Origin: a bacterium
Lineage (GTDB): Bacteria; Bacillota; Clostridia; Lachnospirales; Lachnospiraceae
DNA: 64,000 nt
Direction: 5' to 3'
Assembly: GCA_030535455.1 (NCBI GenBank)
Contig: JAUNJY010000010.1
Coordinates: 15,176-79,175, forward strand
Shown: positions 1 to 7,911 of the stretch, piece by piece
Numbering within the stretch: position 1 is the stretch's first letter
Layout: each line of letters starts with the position of its first letter
The notes under the pieces: model-generated
The model's input: only the letters and a program-made list of their open reading frames with translations
Databases searched by the model: none
What the model was told of the DNA's origin: nothing
Position numbers and translations under genes: made by a program

Positions 1-1
1 T

Positions 2-310
2 AAGACTTCAGGAAAAGACTCTGAAAAGGCTGCAACTTCTTCAACGCATGGAAATGAAGCTTCCTTTGAAGTTGTATTAGCAAAAAATCCAGATTATATT
101 TTTGTTATGGATCGTGATAGTGCAATCGCTACAGCAGGTGCTCAGTTAGCACAAGAGATTGTAGAGAACCAACTAGTGAAAGATACCAGTGCTTATAAAA
201 ATGGACAAATCGTCTACTTAGCAAACCCAGCAGTTTGGTATACTGCAGAAGGTGGAATTACAGCACTAGACATGATGTTATCAGACTTAGAAAGTGCATT
301 AATCAAATAG
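2..310 (+). CDS. Siderophore ABC transporter substrate-binding protein, C-terminal part (5' truncated by window edge)
   Basis: The frame is open from the window edge to the TAG at 308-310. The 102 visible residues resemble the C-terminal lobe of FecB/CeuE/YclQ-type iron-siderophore binding lipoproteins: a segment reading NPDYIFVMDRD (the ligand closed by the lobe interface), then AYKNGQIVYL and a W-Y-x-A-x-GG stretch followed by a terminal helix. The family binds ferric siderophores outside the membrane and delivers them to a permease/ATPase pair; those partner genes would lie upstream, outside the window. Substrate cannot be told from this fragment. A terminator follows 10 bases after the stop, so this is the last gene of its operon. 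Confidence 0.8.
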   Translation, partial: KTSGKDSEKAATSSTHGNEASFEVVLAKNPDYIFVMDRDSAIATAGAQLAQEIVENQLVKDTSAYKNGQIVYLANPAVWYTAEGGITALDMMLSDLESALIK

Positions 311-320
311 TAAATAAACA

Positions 321-357
321 AAAGAAGCAATCATTTATAATCAGTGATTGCTTCTTT
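321..357 (+). terminator. Rho-independent terminator of the siderophore-binding gene
   Basis: AAAGAAGCAATCA (321-333) pairs perfectly with TGATTGCTTCTTT (345-357), followed by T-rich sequence that also forms the 5' foot of the repeat fragment at 355. Confidence 0.9.
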
Positions 358-403
358 TATTATATAAGAAGTTTCTTCGAGCAGCCTCCTATTAATAAAA
401 AAA
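355..403 (+). repeat. Fragment of the terminator-linked structured repeat (5' stem only)
   Basis: TTTTATTA (355-362), the U-tract of the terminator, pairs with TAATAAAA (393-400). The inner sequence AGCAGCCTCCTATT is identical over 14 bases to the same position of the copy at 36112. The conserved core of the family is missing; the DNA runs straight into the terminator of the opposing rubrerythrin gene, so this looks like a truncated copy. Confidence 0.6.
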
Positions 404-424
404 CGCCCTAGAAGATAGGGCGTT
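402..424 (-). terminator. Rho-independent terminator of the rubrerythrin gene
   Basis: AACGCCCTA (402-410) and TAGGGCGTT (416-424) form a 9-bp stem. Read on the minus strand it is followed by a run of T, matching the minus-strand gene that ends at 446. Confidence 0.85.
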
Positions 425-445
425 GGATCCTCACTTTCCAAATAG

Positions 446-877
446 TTAATCTGGAAGACGGTTAATCATGCCATGTAGCATACTTGCATGTCTGGCTTCA
501 TCTCGTGCAGCATGATCGATAAAGGTATAAAGTTCCTCTAATCCAGCAGCTTTTGCTTTTTGAGCAAGTTCTGCCTTAAACTTATTGGCACCGATTTCTC
601 CATTCATCATATTAGTCAGGTTAGTTTTTGTACATTCAGATACCTTGCCAGTTAATTCTGCATATTGTGCGGCATGTTCTGCTTCTTCCCAAGCAATAAC
701 TTTTAATACTTCTGCAATTTCAGGATATCCAGAGCGCTGTGCAACTCTAGCCATGGCAAGATATAAGCCAACTTCAGCAGTTTCACCTGTAAATTGTCCG
801 TTGAGACTAGCCTTTAGTTCTTCATTACCTTTTGCATGTCCTAATTCATTTTCAATTACAAATTTTAGTTTTTCCAT
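446..877 (-). CDS. Rubrerythrin-family diiron protein without rubredoxin domain
   Basis: A 143-residue four-helix-bundle protein of the rubrerythrin/ferritin-like superfamily. Likely diiron ligands are the Glu of GETAEVG (about residue 32), the ExxH of EEAEH (about 65-68), the Glu of NGEIGAN and the ExxH of DEARH (about 127-130). The C-terminal CxxC rubredoxin domain of classical rubrerythrin is absent, so electrons must come from a separate partner. Family members reduce hydrogen peroxide in anaerobes. An AAAGGAGAT ribosome binding site precedes the ATG. It is transcribed alone and toward the siderophore gene. A second, more divergent ferritin-like protein is at 59357. Confidence 0.9.
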   Translation of the reverse strand: MEKLKFVIENELGHAKGNEELKASLNGQFTGETAEVGLYLAMARVAQRSGYPEIAEVLKVIAWEEAEHAAQYAELTGKVSECTKTNLTNMMNGEIGANKFKAELAQKAKAAGLEELYTFIDHAARDEARHASMLHGMINRLPD

Positions 878-989
878 AAAAAATCTCCTTTTCTTTATTA
901 CTTATAGTATTTTGCAAAAGTAGAAAAAAATATTTATTAACAGAACAGTTTAAAGAGTGTGTTAGTTAGAATAATTTGTTTAATAAGGA

Positions 990-1032
990 AAAGAGCATGG
1001 GATGGATTATAAAATAATGTCATATGCTCTTT
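990..1032 (+). other. Hairpin in the intergenic region upstream of the desulfidase-like gene
   Basis: AAAGAGCAT (990-998) pairs with ATGCTCTTT (1024-1032) across a 25-base loop and is followed by ATTTTTACC. It could be a weak terminator or leader hairpin; there is no gene immediately upstream on this strand to terminate. Confidence 0.35.
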
Positions 1033-1075
1033 ATTTTTACCAATTTAAGGAGCTTTGAAAGTCCTATTGACGAAT

Positions 1076-1108
1076 AATATGATTACTGATATGATTAGTA
1101 ATCATATT
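1076..1108 (+). promoter_or_regulatory. 12-bp inverted repeat, candidate operator
   Basis: AATATGATTACT (1076-1087) and AGTAATCATATT (1097-1108) are exact inverse complements separated by 9 bases, 45 bases upstream of the desulfidase-like start. The arms also contain a repeated ATGATTA core. Perfect 12-bp dyads of this size are typical of repressor sites; the binding protein is unknown. Confidence 0.5.
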
Positions 1109-1152
1109 AACGAAGCATCAGATTAATCAACGGGGAATCGAGGTAAACTTGA

Positions 1153-2448
1153 ATGGATAAGAAAGTATACGATAACTATGTTAAAATTTTAAAAAATGAA
1201 TTGGTTCCAGCACTGGGATGTACAGAACCTATTGCAATTGCTTATGCAGCAGCAAAGGCAAAAGAAGTGTTAGGCTTGTTTCCGGAGCATATCAGTTTGT
1301 GCTGCAGTGGAAATATCATTAAGAATGTAAAAGGTGTCGTTGTTCCCAATTCAGGTGGACTTCGAGGGATTGATGTGGCAGCAACACTTGGAATTGTCGG
1401 TGGAGATGCATCTAGACAATTAGAGGTATTAGAAGGTGTAACTAAAGAACACATTGAAAAGACAAAAGAGCTGGTGGCACAAGGATACTGTAGCTGCAGA
1501 TTGCAGGAAGATGTAGAAAATCTGTATATTGTAGCAAGAGCAGAAGCACAAGGTCACTATGCGGAAGTCACAATTATCAACCGTCATACATTGATTAAAA
1601 AAATAGAAAAAGATGGAGAAATTCTATCTGATCACAAGATGGTACAAGACTCTTCAAATTATATTGATAAATCATTATTAAATATTGAAAATATTGTAGC
1701 ATTTGCAAATAAAGTTGCCATTGAGGACATTGAGGAAGTAATTGGTCAGCAGATCCGATTAAATACTGCAATTGCCAAAGAAGGTCTGTCAAAGCCTTAT
1801 GGTGCCCAAGTAGGACGTACTTTGCTTGAGACTTATGGAACGGATGTGAAAGTTCGTGCCAGAGCAAAAGCGGCAGCAGGGTCCGATGCAAGAATGGGTG
1901 GCTGTTCTCTGCCAGTCGTGATTAATTCCGGAAGCGGAAACCAGGGAATGACAGTCTCTCTCCCTGTAATAGAATATGCAGTGGAACTAGGGGTATCCAA
2001 GGAAACATTGTATCGAGCATTAGTGGTAAGCAACTTAATTGCCATCCATCAAAAGAAATATATCGGAAGCCTGTCTGCATATTGTGGAGCGGTAAGTGCA
2101 GCATGTGGTGCAGGTGCAGGAATTACCTATTTACATGGGGGCAGTGTAGAGGAAATCAGCCAGACAATTACCAATACTATAGCAAATGTTGGTGGAATTG
2201 TTTGTGATGGTGCAAAATCCTCTTGTGCTGCGAAAATTGCCTCTTCTGTAGATGCTGCAATCCTTGCTCATTCCATGGGAAGTAAAAATCGTTGCTTTAA
2301 GCCAGGAGAAGGTATTGTGCAGGAAGATGTAGAAGATACTATTCGAAGCATCGGCTATATTGGCCGTGTTGGAATGAAAAATACAGATGTAGAAATCTTA
2401 AATATTATGATTAACCGTGTAAATGTAAAAGAAGAACAAAAACAATAG
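1153..2448 (+). CDS. cyuA: L-cysteine desulfidase-like protein (UPF0597 / serine dehydratase alpha-like family)
   Basis: The 431-residue product fits the UPF0597 family (YhaM/CyuA/CdsB), whose characterised members convert L-cysteine to pyruvate, ammonia and sulfide with an iron-sulfur cluster. Visible marks are the N-terminal LVPALGCTEPIAIAYAAA motif (Cys about residue 23), the central GSDARMGGCSLPVVINSGSGNQG block and a C-terminal stretch with CDGAKSSCAAK. Length is normal for the family. The ATG lies behind a weak GAGGT ribosome binding site. It is monocistronic, with a perfect 12-bp dyad upstream and a strong terminator downstream. The activity is inferred from family membership; the symbol is used in that sense only. 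Confidence 0.8.
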   Translation: MDKKVYDNYVKILKNELVPALGCTEPIAIAYAAAKAKEVLGLFPEHISLCCSGNIIKNVKGVVVPNSGGLRGIDVAATLGIVGGDASRQLEVLEGVTKEHIEKTKELVAQGYCSCRLQEDVENLYIVARAEAQGHYAEVTIINRHTLIKKIEKDGEILSDHKMVQDSSNYIDKSLLNIENIVAFANKVAIEDIEEVIGQQIRLNTAIAKEGLSKPYGAQVGRTLLETYGTDVKVRARAKAAAGSDARMGGCSLPVVINSGSGNQGMTVSLPVIEYAVELGVSKETLYRALVVSNLIAIHQKKYIGSLSAYCGAVSAACGAGAGITYLHGGSVEEISQTITNTIANVGGIVCDGAKSSCAAKIASSVDAAILAHSMGSKNRCFKPGEGIVQEDVEDTIRSIGYIGRVGMKNTDVEILNIMINRVNVKEEQKQ

Positions 2449-2456
2449 ATATAAAG

Positions 2457-2498
2457 AAAAGGGATTGCCTATGTTTAAAGCTAAGGCAATCCCTTTTT
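2457..2498 (+). terminator. Rho-independent terminator of the desulfidase-like gene
   Basis: AAAAGGGATTGCCT (2457-2470) pairs with AGGCAATCCCTTTT (2484-2497), a 14-bp stem followed by T. Confidence 0.9.
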
Positions 2499-2512
2499 GG
2501 ATAAATAAAATA

Positions 2513-2530
2513 CGCCCTAAGAAACAGGGC
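2513..2530 (-). terminator. Terminator-like hairpin of the GntR gene
   Basis: CGCCCT (2513-2518) pairs with AGGGCG (2525-2530). On the minus strand it is followed by a T-rich but interrupted stretch, so termination may be partial. Confidence 0.55.
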
Positions 2531-2555
2531 GCAGGAGACATACTTTATTTTAATT

Positions 2556-3185
2556 TTAGATGGAACGAAAATCTTGTAAATCTAATTGTAGATACTTAAG
2601 AGCCCCTTCAATGTCCTTGTCTTTGATGCAGGCTAGGATAGAGGCATGATAACGCATGTCGCTTGGATTATACTGAGAGTCCCATTTATCCCAATAAAAC
2701 TGAGCATATGCACGCTTTAAGATGTCCATGGATTTTTGCAGCTGGCCATAGGCATACTTATTCTTGGAAAGTGAAACTAAAGCGAGGTGGAAGTTGGTAT
2801 TATACTCCCAATGCAGCCACATAGTTTCTACCGACTGGTTACATAACTCATCTAACTCATAAAGCTTTAACAGATCCGTTTCTGTAATGTTCTGGTAGCA
2901 TTCCTTAAGCAGGCTGCTTTCCAAGATAAAACGGAATTCCATGATTTCATTGGCTTCTTCACTGGAGAGGCGAATTACCTCATATCCGTATCGAGGAATA
3001 TTACGAAGGATTTCATCATTACAAAGTGCAATGAGTGCTTCACGGATTGGGGACTTGCTATAACCAAATTTTTTTACCAGTTCCTGTTCGTTGATAATCT
3101 GGCCAGCTTTGTATTCTCCACGAATAATACCATCTAGGGTCTCTTGGTATACAATTGACTTTAGGCTTTTATTTTCTTTTTTCAT
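2556..3185 (-). CDS. GntR-family transcriptional regulator, FadR/FCD subfamily
   Basis: A 209-residue regulator: N-terminal winged helix (about 10-75) with the GntR signature EQELVKKFGYSKSPIREAL, then an all-helical FCD ligand domain (about 85-205) with candidate metal/ligand residues in the ExxxxF helix and the final HxxI segment. FCD regulators usually sense small carboxylic acids or sugar acids. The ATG at 3185 is chosen because GGAGAA lies 6 bases upstream; the upstream in-frame ATG at 3230 has no ribosome binding site. It is divergent from nothing adjacent; the AraC gene upstream runs in the same direction. Confidence 0.85.
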   Translation of the reverse strand: MKKENKSLKSIVYQETLDGIIRGEYKAGQIINEQELVKKFGYSKSPIREALIALCNDEILRNIPRYGYEVIRLSSEEANEIMEFRFILESSLLKECYQNITETDLLKLYELDELCNQSVETMWLHWEYNTNFHLALVSLSKNKYAYGQLQKSMDILKRAYAQFYWDKWDSQYNPSDMRYHASILACIKDKDIEGALKYLQLDLQDFRSI

Positions 3186-3288
3186 TGTTTTTCTCCGTGT
3201 TATTAATAGACTAATCATAGCAAATAACATAGGTAAAGTAAAGGTTGTAAGGCATACTTCCTTTTTGCTTGACCATAAGCTTTAAGAA

Positions 3289-4146
3289 TTAAAGGAAGGG
3301 ATTATTTTTGGTAAGGTTACGTAATTGTCTTGGTGTACAATCATAAATATCCTTAAACATTTTATAGAAAAGTTTCTGATTGTAAAATCCATGTCGCTCT
3401 AAAATAGTACTAGTAGAGTCCTCAGTATGGATCAGGTCGTGGTAAATATGATTAATGCGTATCTGATTTAGGTAAGTAATAAAAGAGACTCCTGTGTTCT
3501 GCTTAAAGAAGCGACAAAAATACTCTTTATTGAGAAGCAGTTCATCTGCAGCTTCCTGCAGCGTGATGGGCTCCTTATAATGTTCGTCAACATATTTGCC
3601 AATCTGATTCATCCGGTCTATATTTTTTATATCCTTAATAGAAAGCGTTTCTGTCAAGGGGATGCTAAAATGCTCGATCAGACAGGAAAGGATTTCAAGT
3701 ACAAGGGCATTGCTTTTTAACTCATAGGTCTTAGGCTGGTTTACATATAGCACCGTTAATTCTTTTAGATACTCACATAACTGGGTGTAGGCAGGCTTTT
3801 GGTCGGGTGTCAGATCTTCAGGAGAACACTCGATGCGAAGCAGCTCAAGATCGGGTATGTATCTACGCATGAAATTCTTTGAAATATGAATACTGATCCC
3901 CATGGTGTGAGGAAGTTCATAGACGGCGTCATGAATTTTTGATGAGTCAATGACTAATACGTCAAGTGGATCAAGATGGTGGGGAGTCTGTTCAATATTG
4001 ACATTGGCATTTCCATTTAGGATATATAAGATTTCAAGTGCCAAATGCCAGTGAAGAGAAGTATTCTGATTCATGGTGACAAAGGAAATATTAAATCCGG
4101 TATCTAAAAGTGTGTCAACATTCTCATAGTTTGTCTTTTTTATCAT
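3289..4146 (-). CDS. AraC-family transcriptional regulator with cupin sensor domain
   Basis: The 285-residue protein has an N-terminal cupin-like domain (about 15-95, with the HWHLALEILYILNG and PHHLDPLDVLVID segments) and two AraC helix-turn-helix units at the C-terminus (about 185-285, including LLNKEYFCRFFKQNTGVSF and HGFYNQKLFYKMFKD). This layout is typical of sugar-responsive activators. The start at 4146 fits an AAAGGAAAA ribosome binding site; a longer in-frame start at 4230 has none. It is divergent from the 28-codon ORF at 4327, with which it shares a 180-base control region. Confidence 0.85.
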   Translation of the reverse strand: MIKKTNYENVDTLLDTGFNISFVTMNQNTSLHWHLALEILYILNGNANVNIEQTPHHLDPLDVLVIDSSKIHDAVYELPHTMGISIHISKNFMRRYIPDLELLRIECSPEDLTPDQKPAYTQLCEYLKELTVLYVNQPKTYELKSNALVLEILSCLIEHFSIPLTETLSIKDIKNIDRMNQIGKYVDEHYKEPITLQEAADELLLNKEYFCRFFKQNTGVSFITYLNQIRINHIYHDLIHTEDSTSTILERHGFYNQKLFYKMFKDIYDCTPRQLRNLTKNNPFL

Positions 4147-4279
4147 ATATTTCATTTTTCCTTTATATAAACGAATAATTGGTAGTAATCCAGTGATTTC
4201 CATTATAAAAAGGAGGGGAGAAAAAGTCAATATTGACTAAAAACAAGTTAAAATACTATCTATTTATAATTTAGATGCC

Positions 4280-4298
4280 ATGGTATCATTAGTACCAT
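4280..4298 (+). promoter_or_regulatory. Inverted repeat upstream of the 28-codon ORF
   Basis: ATGGTA (4280-4285) and TACCAT (4293-4298) form a dyad with a 7-base spacer, 28 bases before the start at 4327 and just after a TATAAT hexamer (4265-4270). It could be the operator for this transcript or an AraC site. Confidence 0.35.
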
Positions 4299-4326
4299 AA
4301 AGAAAGCAAACAAGGAGACGACAAAA

Positions 4327-4413
4327 ATGGTAAAAGACATGATGAGAAAAATTAAAGCAAACTATTACGAAGCAGTATTACTTTTAAGCAAGGGATACTA
4401 TATTGGTGAATAA
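4327..4413 (+). CDS. Candidate 28-residue small protein
   Basis: The frame reads MVKDMMRKIKANYYEAVLLL then SKGYYIGE and ends at TAA 4411-4413. An AAGGAGACGAC ribosome binding site sits at optimal distance and an own terminator follows 38 bases later, so it has all signals of a stand-alone gene although it is too short for usual gene callers. The peptide is basic at the N-terminus with a short amphipathic helix; no signal peptide, membrane span or known family is recognised. It is divergent from the AraC-family gene, which may control it. Confidence 0.55.
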   Translation: MVKDMMRKIKANYYEAVLLLSKGYYIGE

Positions 4414-4451
4414 TAATAAAGATCAAAAAAATACAATAGTAAGTCTAAGGT

Positions 4452-4489
4452 AAGAGCGTTCTACAGATAATAGGTAGGATGCTCTTTTT
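4452..4489 (+). terminator. Rho-independent terminator after the 28-codon ORF
   Basis: AAGAGCGTTCTAC pairs with GTAGGATGCTCTT (two G-T pairs, one mismatch) followed by TTTTT. It separates the short transcript from the methylase operon. Confidence 0.8.
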
Positions 4490-4516
4490 AGTTATACAGA
4501 AACCAGTAAAAATTAA

Positions 4517-4545
4517 TTGTCTAATAATGTAGAACCAAGTATAAT
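4517..4545 (+). promoter_or_regulatory. Sigma-A type promoter of the methylase operon
   Basis: TTGTCT (4517-4522), 17-base spacer, TATAAT (4540-4545), 54 bases upstream of the methylase ATG. Confidence 0.65.
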
Positions 4546-4599
4546 ATGAAGTATTGTGAATTATAGTAATAAGAATAGATAGAAAAAGGAGTGTTATAA

Positions 4600-5757
4600 A
4601 TGAGCAAACCTTTTGTCAAATGGCCAGGGGGAAAAAGCGAAGAAGTAGGTATTATCCATCAATATAAACCAGACCATATTAACAACTATATTGAGCCCTT
4701 TTTAGGGGGAGGTGCACCTTTTTTATCTTTTAATAACATGGAATATCAGGCTGCTTATCTGAACGACTTTTCAGATGAACTAATCGATTTATATACAATG
4801 ATAAAAGAGAGAAATGAACTATTTATAGATAGTGTATGCTATATTTGGAGCTACTGGTGCTTTACAGGAGAACTGGCACGTGAGTGGCAAGAACCTGTTA
4901 GAGAGATGTACGGAAGATATAAAGAGAATGTGATTACGGATGATGAGCTTAAGAGTGAAGTCAATGCTTTGATTGAACAGAATACAGATCGAATTTTTGC
5001 GGAATTGCCAAAAGCATTAAATGTAAGCTCTGACCGATTAATAACGGAATTTAAAAAATCAGTATTGTCTAAATTAAAGAATACAAAGCGAAAAGAAGGA
5101 AAGGACGGCGACTTGCCAGAAGAAGATTATCAGAGTAATTTTGAATCTGGTATAAGGGCATCCTTATATACTTACTATCGATATTTATATAATAAGAGTA
5201 CGCAATATGGCTTGTCTCGTGAATTACATGTGGCATTATTCTTCTATTTAAGGGAATTCTGTTATTCGTCCATGTTCCGATACAATAATAGCGGAGAATT
5301 CAATGTGCCTTATGGCGGATTAAGCTATAACAACAAGAATTTCGGCTTGAAGATTGCCTATATTATGAATGATGATGACTTGCATCAACGTCTTGATCAG
5401 GCCAATTTATATAACTTAGATTTTGAAGCATTTTTAAGGGGGATTGAAATCGACCAAAACGATTTTATGTTTTTAGATCCTCCTTATGATGGCGGATTTT
5501 CGGACTATGCAAATAATGTGTTTGATCAAGAGGATCAAAAGAGATTGGCGGACTACTTGATTGATGAATGTCCATGCAGATTTATGCTGATTATTAAAAA
5601 TACTGATTTTATTGCAGATTTATATAATGGAAAGCCAGGGATTTATGTTACAGGCTTTGGAAAAGATTATCGAGTAAGCTTTATGGATCGAAATAACAAA
5701 AGCGTAAAGCATTTAATCATTTCCAATTATGAATTACCAGAAGTGACAACAGAATAG
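4600..5757 (+). CDS. DNA adenine-N6 methyltransferase, D12 (Dam/DpnM-like) class
   Basis: The 385-residue product carries the D12-class motifs in order: FVKWPGGK at the N-terminus (motif X), YIEPFLGGGAPFLSF (motif I, S-adenosylmethionine binding, about residue 31) and FLDPPYDGGFSDY (motif IV, DPPY catalytic, about residue 290). It is longer than Dam (about 280) because of an insertion at about 85-190 that holds part of the target-recognition region. A strong AAAGGAG ribosome binding site precedes the ATG. The next gene encodes a nuclease-fold protein, so it is likely the modification half of a restriction-modification system. Target sequence cannot be read from this; GATC is only a guess from the class. 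Confidence 0.9.
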   Translation: MSKPFVKWPGGKSEEVGIIHQYKPDHINNYIEPFLGGGAPFLSFNNMEYQAAYLNDFSDELIDLYTMIKERNELFIDSVCYIWSYWCFTGELAREWQEPVREMYGRYKENVITDDELKSEVNALIEQNTDRIFAELPKALNVSSDRLITEFKKSVLSKLKNTKRKEGKDGDLPEEDYQSNFESGIRASLYTYYRYLYNKSTQYGLSRELHVALFFYLREFCYSSMFRYNNSGEFNVPYGGLSYNNKNFGLKIAYIMNDDDLHQRLDQANLYNLDFEAFLRGIEIDQNDFMFLDPPYDGGFSDYANNVFDQEDQKRLADYLIDECPCRFMLIIKNTDFIADLYNGKPGIYVTGFGKDYRVSFMDRNNKSVKHLIISNYELPEVTTE

Positions 5758-5772
5758 ACAGCTTTATAAATG

Positions 5773-5801
5773 GGATAGGCGTATTTTTATATGTCCTATC
5801 C
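5773..5801 (+). terminator. Hairpin between methylase and nuclease genes
   Basis: GGATAGG (5773-5779) pairs with CCTATCC (5795-5801) and is followed by TTTATAGG. It may attenuate transcription into the nuclease gene, which would favour methylase over nuclease. Confidence 0.5.
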
Positions 5802-5842
5802 TTTATAGGTAGCAATTGTTTTAGGTTCAAAGGAGGAATAAT

Positions 5843-6604
5843 ATGAGCGTATATACAGAACAAGAAATTATGGAAGAAGCAATTAAGGTGATTGAGGAGT
5901 ATGGGGAGTTAAGCACCACAGAGTTAAAAGATCTTTTAAATGAGATTATGGAACCGGATGGAGAGGACTTAGTAATTAATAAAAATCGTAGTGATACTAA
6001 GTTTGACCAAAAGGTAAGAAATATGATTTCCCACAGGGAGAACAATGATTTATATAAGTATTTTGATTACAAAAAAGTAGGGAAGGTGGGAATCCTTACT
6101 TCTATTTCTATGAAGCAGGAAGCAAAGCATGTCTTAGTTGATCACAACGAAGAGGTTACTAGAAGAGAAAAGAAGAAAGCGTTTAATGCTAGAAAAATTA
6201 ATTTCGAAGAGGAAAATAAAAGGAAGAAAGAAATTGGGGATGCCGGTGAAGAGTTTGTATACCGATTAGAGGTAGCAAAGCTTGGTGAGGAAATCGGAAG
6301 TAAAGTCAGACATGTAGCAAAAGTGGATGGAGATGGTGCAGGATATGATATTTTATCCTATAATAAACAAGGAGATGTTCGCTTCCTAGAGGTAAAGACA
6401 ACAACTGGACCAAGGGATACTCCATTTTTCTTATCTGAAAATGAACGTTTATTTTTAGAGATTTATGGAGAAGAAGCGGAAATCGTAAGAGTGTATAATT
6501 TTAACATGGAGAAAAGAGTAGGAGAGGTATATCGTATTTCTGGAAATGAGTTTCTTGATAGAATTAAGTTACAGCCAACCGGATATAAAGCAAGCCTTAA
6601 ATAA
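5843..6604 (+). CDS. Putative restriction endonuclease with C-terminal DUF3883 (PD-(D/E)xK) domain
   Basis: The 253-residue protein begins with a winged-helix-like region (about 1-85), followed by a charged linker and a DUF3883-type domain (about 130-250) with GDAGEEFVYRLE at its start. The nuclease core is visible as GYDILSY followed by FLEVKTT, giving the D and ExK residues of the PD-(D/E)xK fold. It starts 85 bases after the methylase with an AAAGGAGG ribosome binding site and is a good candidate for the cognate restriction enzyme. Function is inferred from fold and neighbour. Confidence 0.75.
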   Translation: MSVYTEQEIMEEAIKVIEEYGELSTTELKDLLNEIMEPDGEDLVINKNRSDTKFDQKVRNMISHRENNDLYKYFDYKKVGKVGILTSISMKQEAKHVLVDHNEEVTRREKKKAFNARKINFEEENKRKKEIGDAGEEFVYRLEVAKLGEEIGSKVRHVAKVDGDGAGYDILSYNKQGDVRFLEVKTTTGPRDTPFFLSENERLFLEIYGEEAEIVRVYNFNMEKRVGEVYRISGNEFLDRIKLQPTGYKASLK

Positions 6605-6642
6605 CATAAAGTTTTTTAGGAAAGGGAAAGGAGGAGTTAACC

Positions 6643-7911
6643 TTGGAGCAGCAAAGAACATATTTATGTATCGATTTTAAGTCCTTTTATGCATCGGTGG
6701 AATGCATGGATCGTAATTTAGACCCGTTGACGACCAACTTGGTAGTGGCAGATCCTGAGAGATCCGAAAAGACCATATGTCTTGCTATTTCGCCTTCTAT
6801 GAAAGCATTGGGAATTCCAAATCGATGCAGGGTATTTCAAATTCCAAAGCATGTAGAATATATTATGGCGCCACCAAGGATGAGACGCTATATTGAGTAT
6901 TCTGCAGACATTTATTCCATTTATTTAAAATATATTTCAAAAGAGGACATCCATGTTTATTCTATTGATGAAGCATTTATGGATGTTACCGACTATCTGC
7001 CTATGTATCAGATATCTGCAAAAGAGCTAGGAATGCAGATCATGCAGGATATTTTAGAAACGACTGGGATTACAGCGACTTGCGGAATTGGCACCAATCT
7101 GTATCTGGCAAAGATAGCGTTGGATATTACGGCAAAGCACACTCATGATGGCATTAGCATCCTAGACGAAGAGACATATAAAAAGACATTGTGGGAACAT
7201 AAGCCGTTAACGGATTTCTGGAGGGTAGGAGCAGGTACTGTGAAGCGATTGCAGACCATTGGCATTCGCACCATGAAAGAAGTGGCAGAGGCAGATGAAG
7301 CAGTATTATATAAGATCTTTGGCATTGATGCAGAGCTGCTAATTGATCATGCATGGGGAAGAGAGACAACTACTATTGCAGACATCCATTCTTATAAGGC
7401 AAAGAGTAATTGTCTGACCAGTGGACAAGTATTAGGGACAGATTATACGTTTGAACAGTGTAAGCTGATTGTAAAAGAGATGATTGACTTATTATGCCTT
7501 GATCTGGTTGACAAGGGGCTTGTAACTGAGTCCATTACATTGCAGATAGGGTATGCCAATGAATACGGAAAGGAACCGGCCAGAGGAACGATTTCTATGA
7601 ATACGGCAAGCAGCTCCATGAAGACAATCATGCCTTATGTAGAACAGCTATATGAGAGGATTATGGATAGACATACGCCGATTCGAAAGGTAAACATAGT
7701 ATTTAATCATGTAGTGGATGAGGCATATCAGCAATATGACCTGTTTTGTGATCCTGTGGAATTGGAACGGGAGCGTAAGATGCAGCAGGCCATGCTGGAT
7801 ATTAAGAGGAAGTTTGGAAAGAATGCAATCTTAAAGGGAATGAACTTGGAAAAGGGTGCAAAGACCATAGAACGAAACCATCAGATCGGAGGGCATAAAA
7901 GTGGAGAATAG
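6643..7911 (+). CDS. uvrX: Y-family DNA polymerase, UvrX/UmuC type
   Basis: The 422-residue product is a translesion polymerase: palm motif CIDFKSFYASVEC (catalytic Asp about residue 10), the second acidic pair in YSIDEAFMDVTDY (about 107-112), the HhH region GAGTVKRLQTIGI and a little-finger domain ending near residue 380. Start is TTG, fixed by the AAAGGAGG at about 6628 and the conserved N-terminus. The gene follows the restriction nuclease by 38 bases and overlaps yolD by 11 bases, which is the usual UvrX-YolD arrangement in Firmicutes. No GAAC-N4-GTTC LexA box was seen just upstream, so it may be read from the methylase promoter. Confidence 0.9.
   Translation: MEQQRTYLCIDFKSFYASVECMDRNLDPLTTNLVVADPERSEKTICLAISPSMKALGIPNRCRVFQIPKHVEYIMAPPRMRRYIEYSADIYSIYLKYISKEDIHVYSIDEAFMDVTDYLPMYQISAKELGMQIMQDILETTGITATCGIGTNLYLAKIALDITAKHTHDGISILDEETYKKTLWEHKPLTDFWRVGAGTVKRLQTIGIRTMKEVAEADEAVLYKIFGIDAELLIDHAWGRETTTIADIHSYKAKSNCLTSGQVLGTDYTFEQCKLIVKEMIDLLCLDLVDKGLVTESITLQIGYANEYGKEPARGTISMNTASSSMKTIMPYVEQLYERIMDRHTPIRKVNIVFNHVVDEAYQQYDLFCDPVELERERKMQQAMLDIKRKFGKNAILKGMNLEKGAKTIERNHQIGGHKSGE

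Noticed and set aside
585..923. Plus-strand ORF opposite the rubrerythrin gene
   Set aside because: It is an antisense shadow of the rubrerythrin gene without ribosome binding site or protein-like features.
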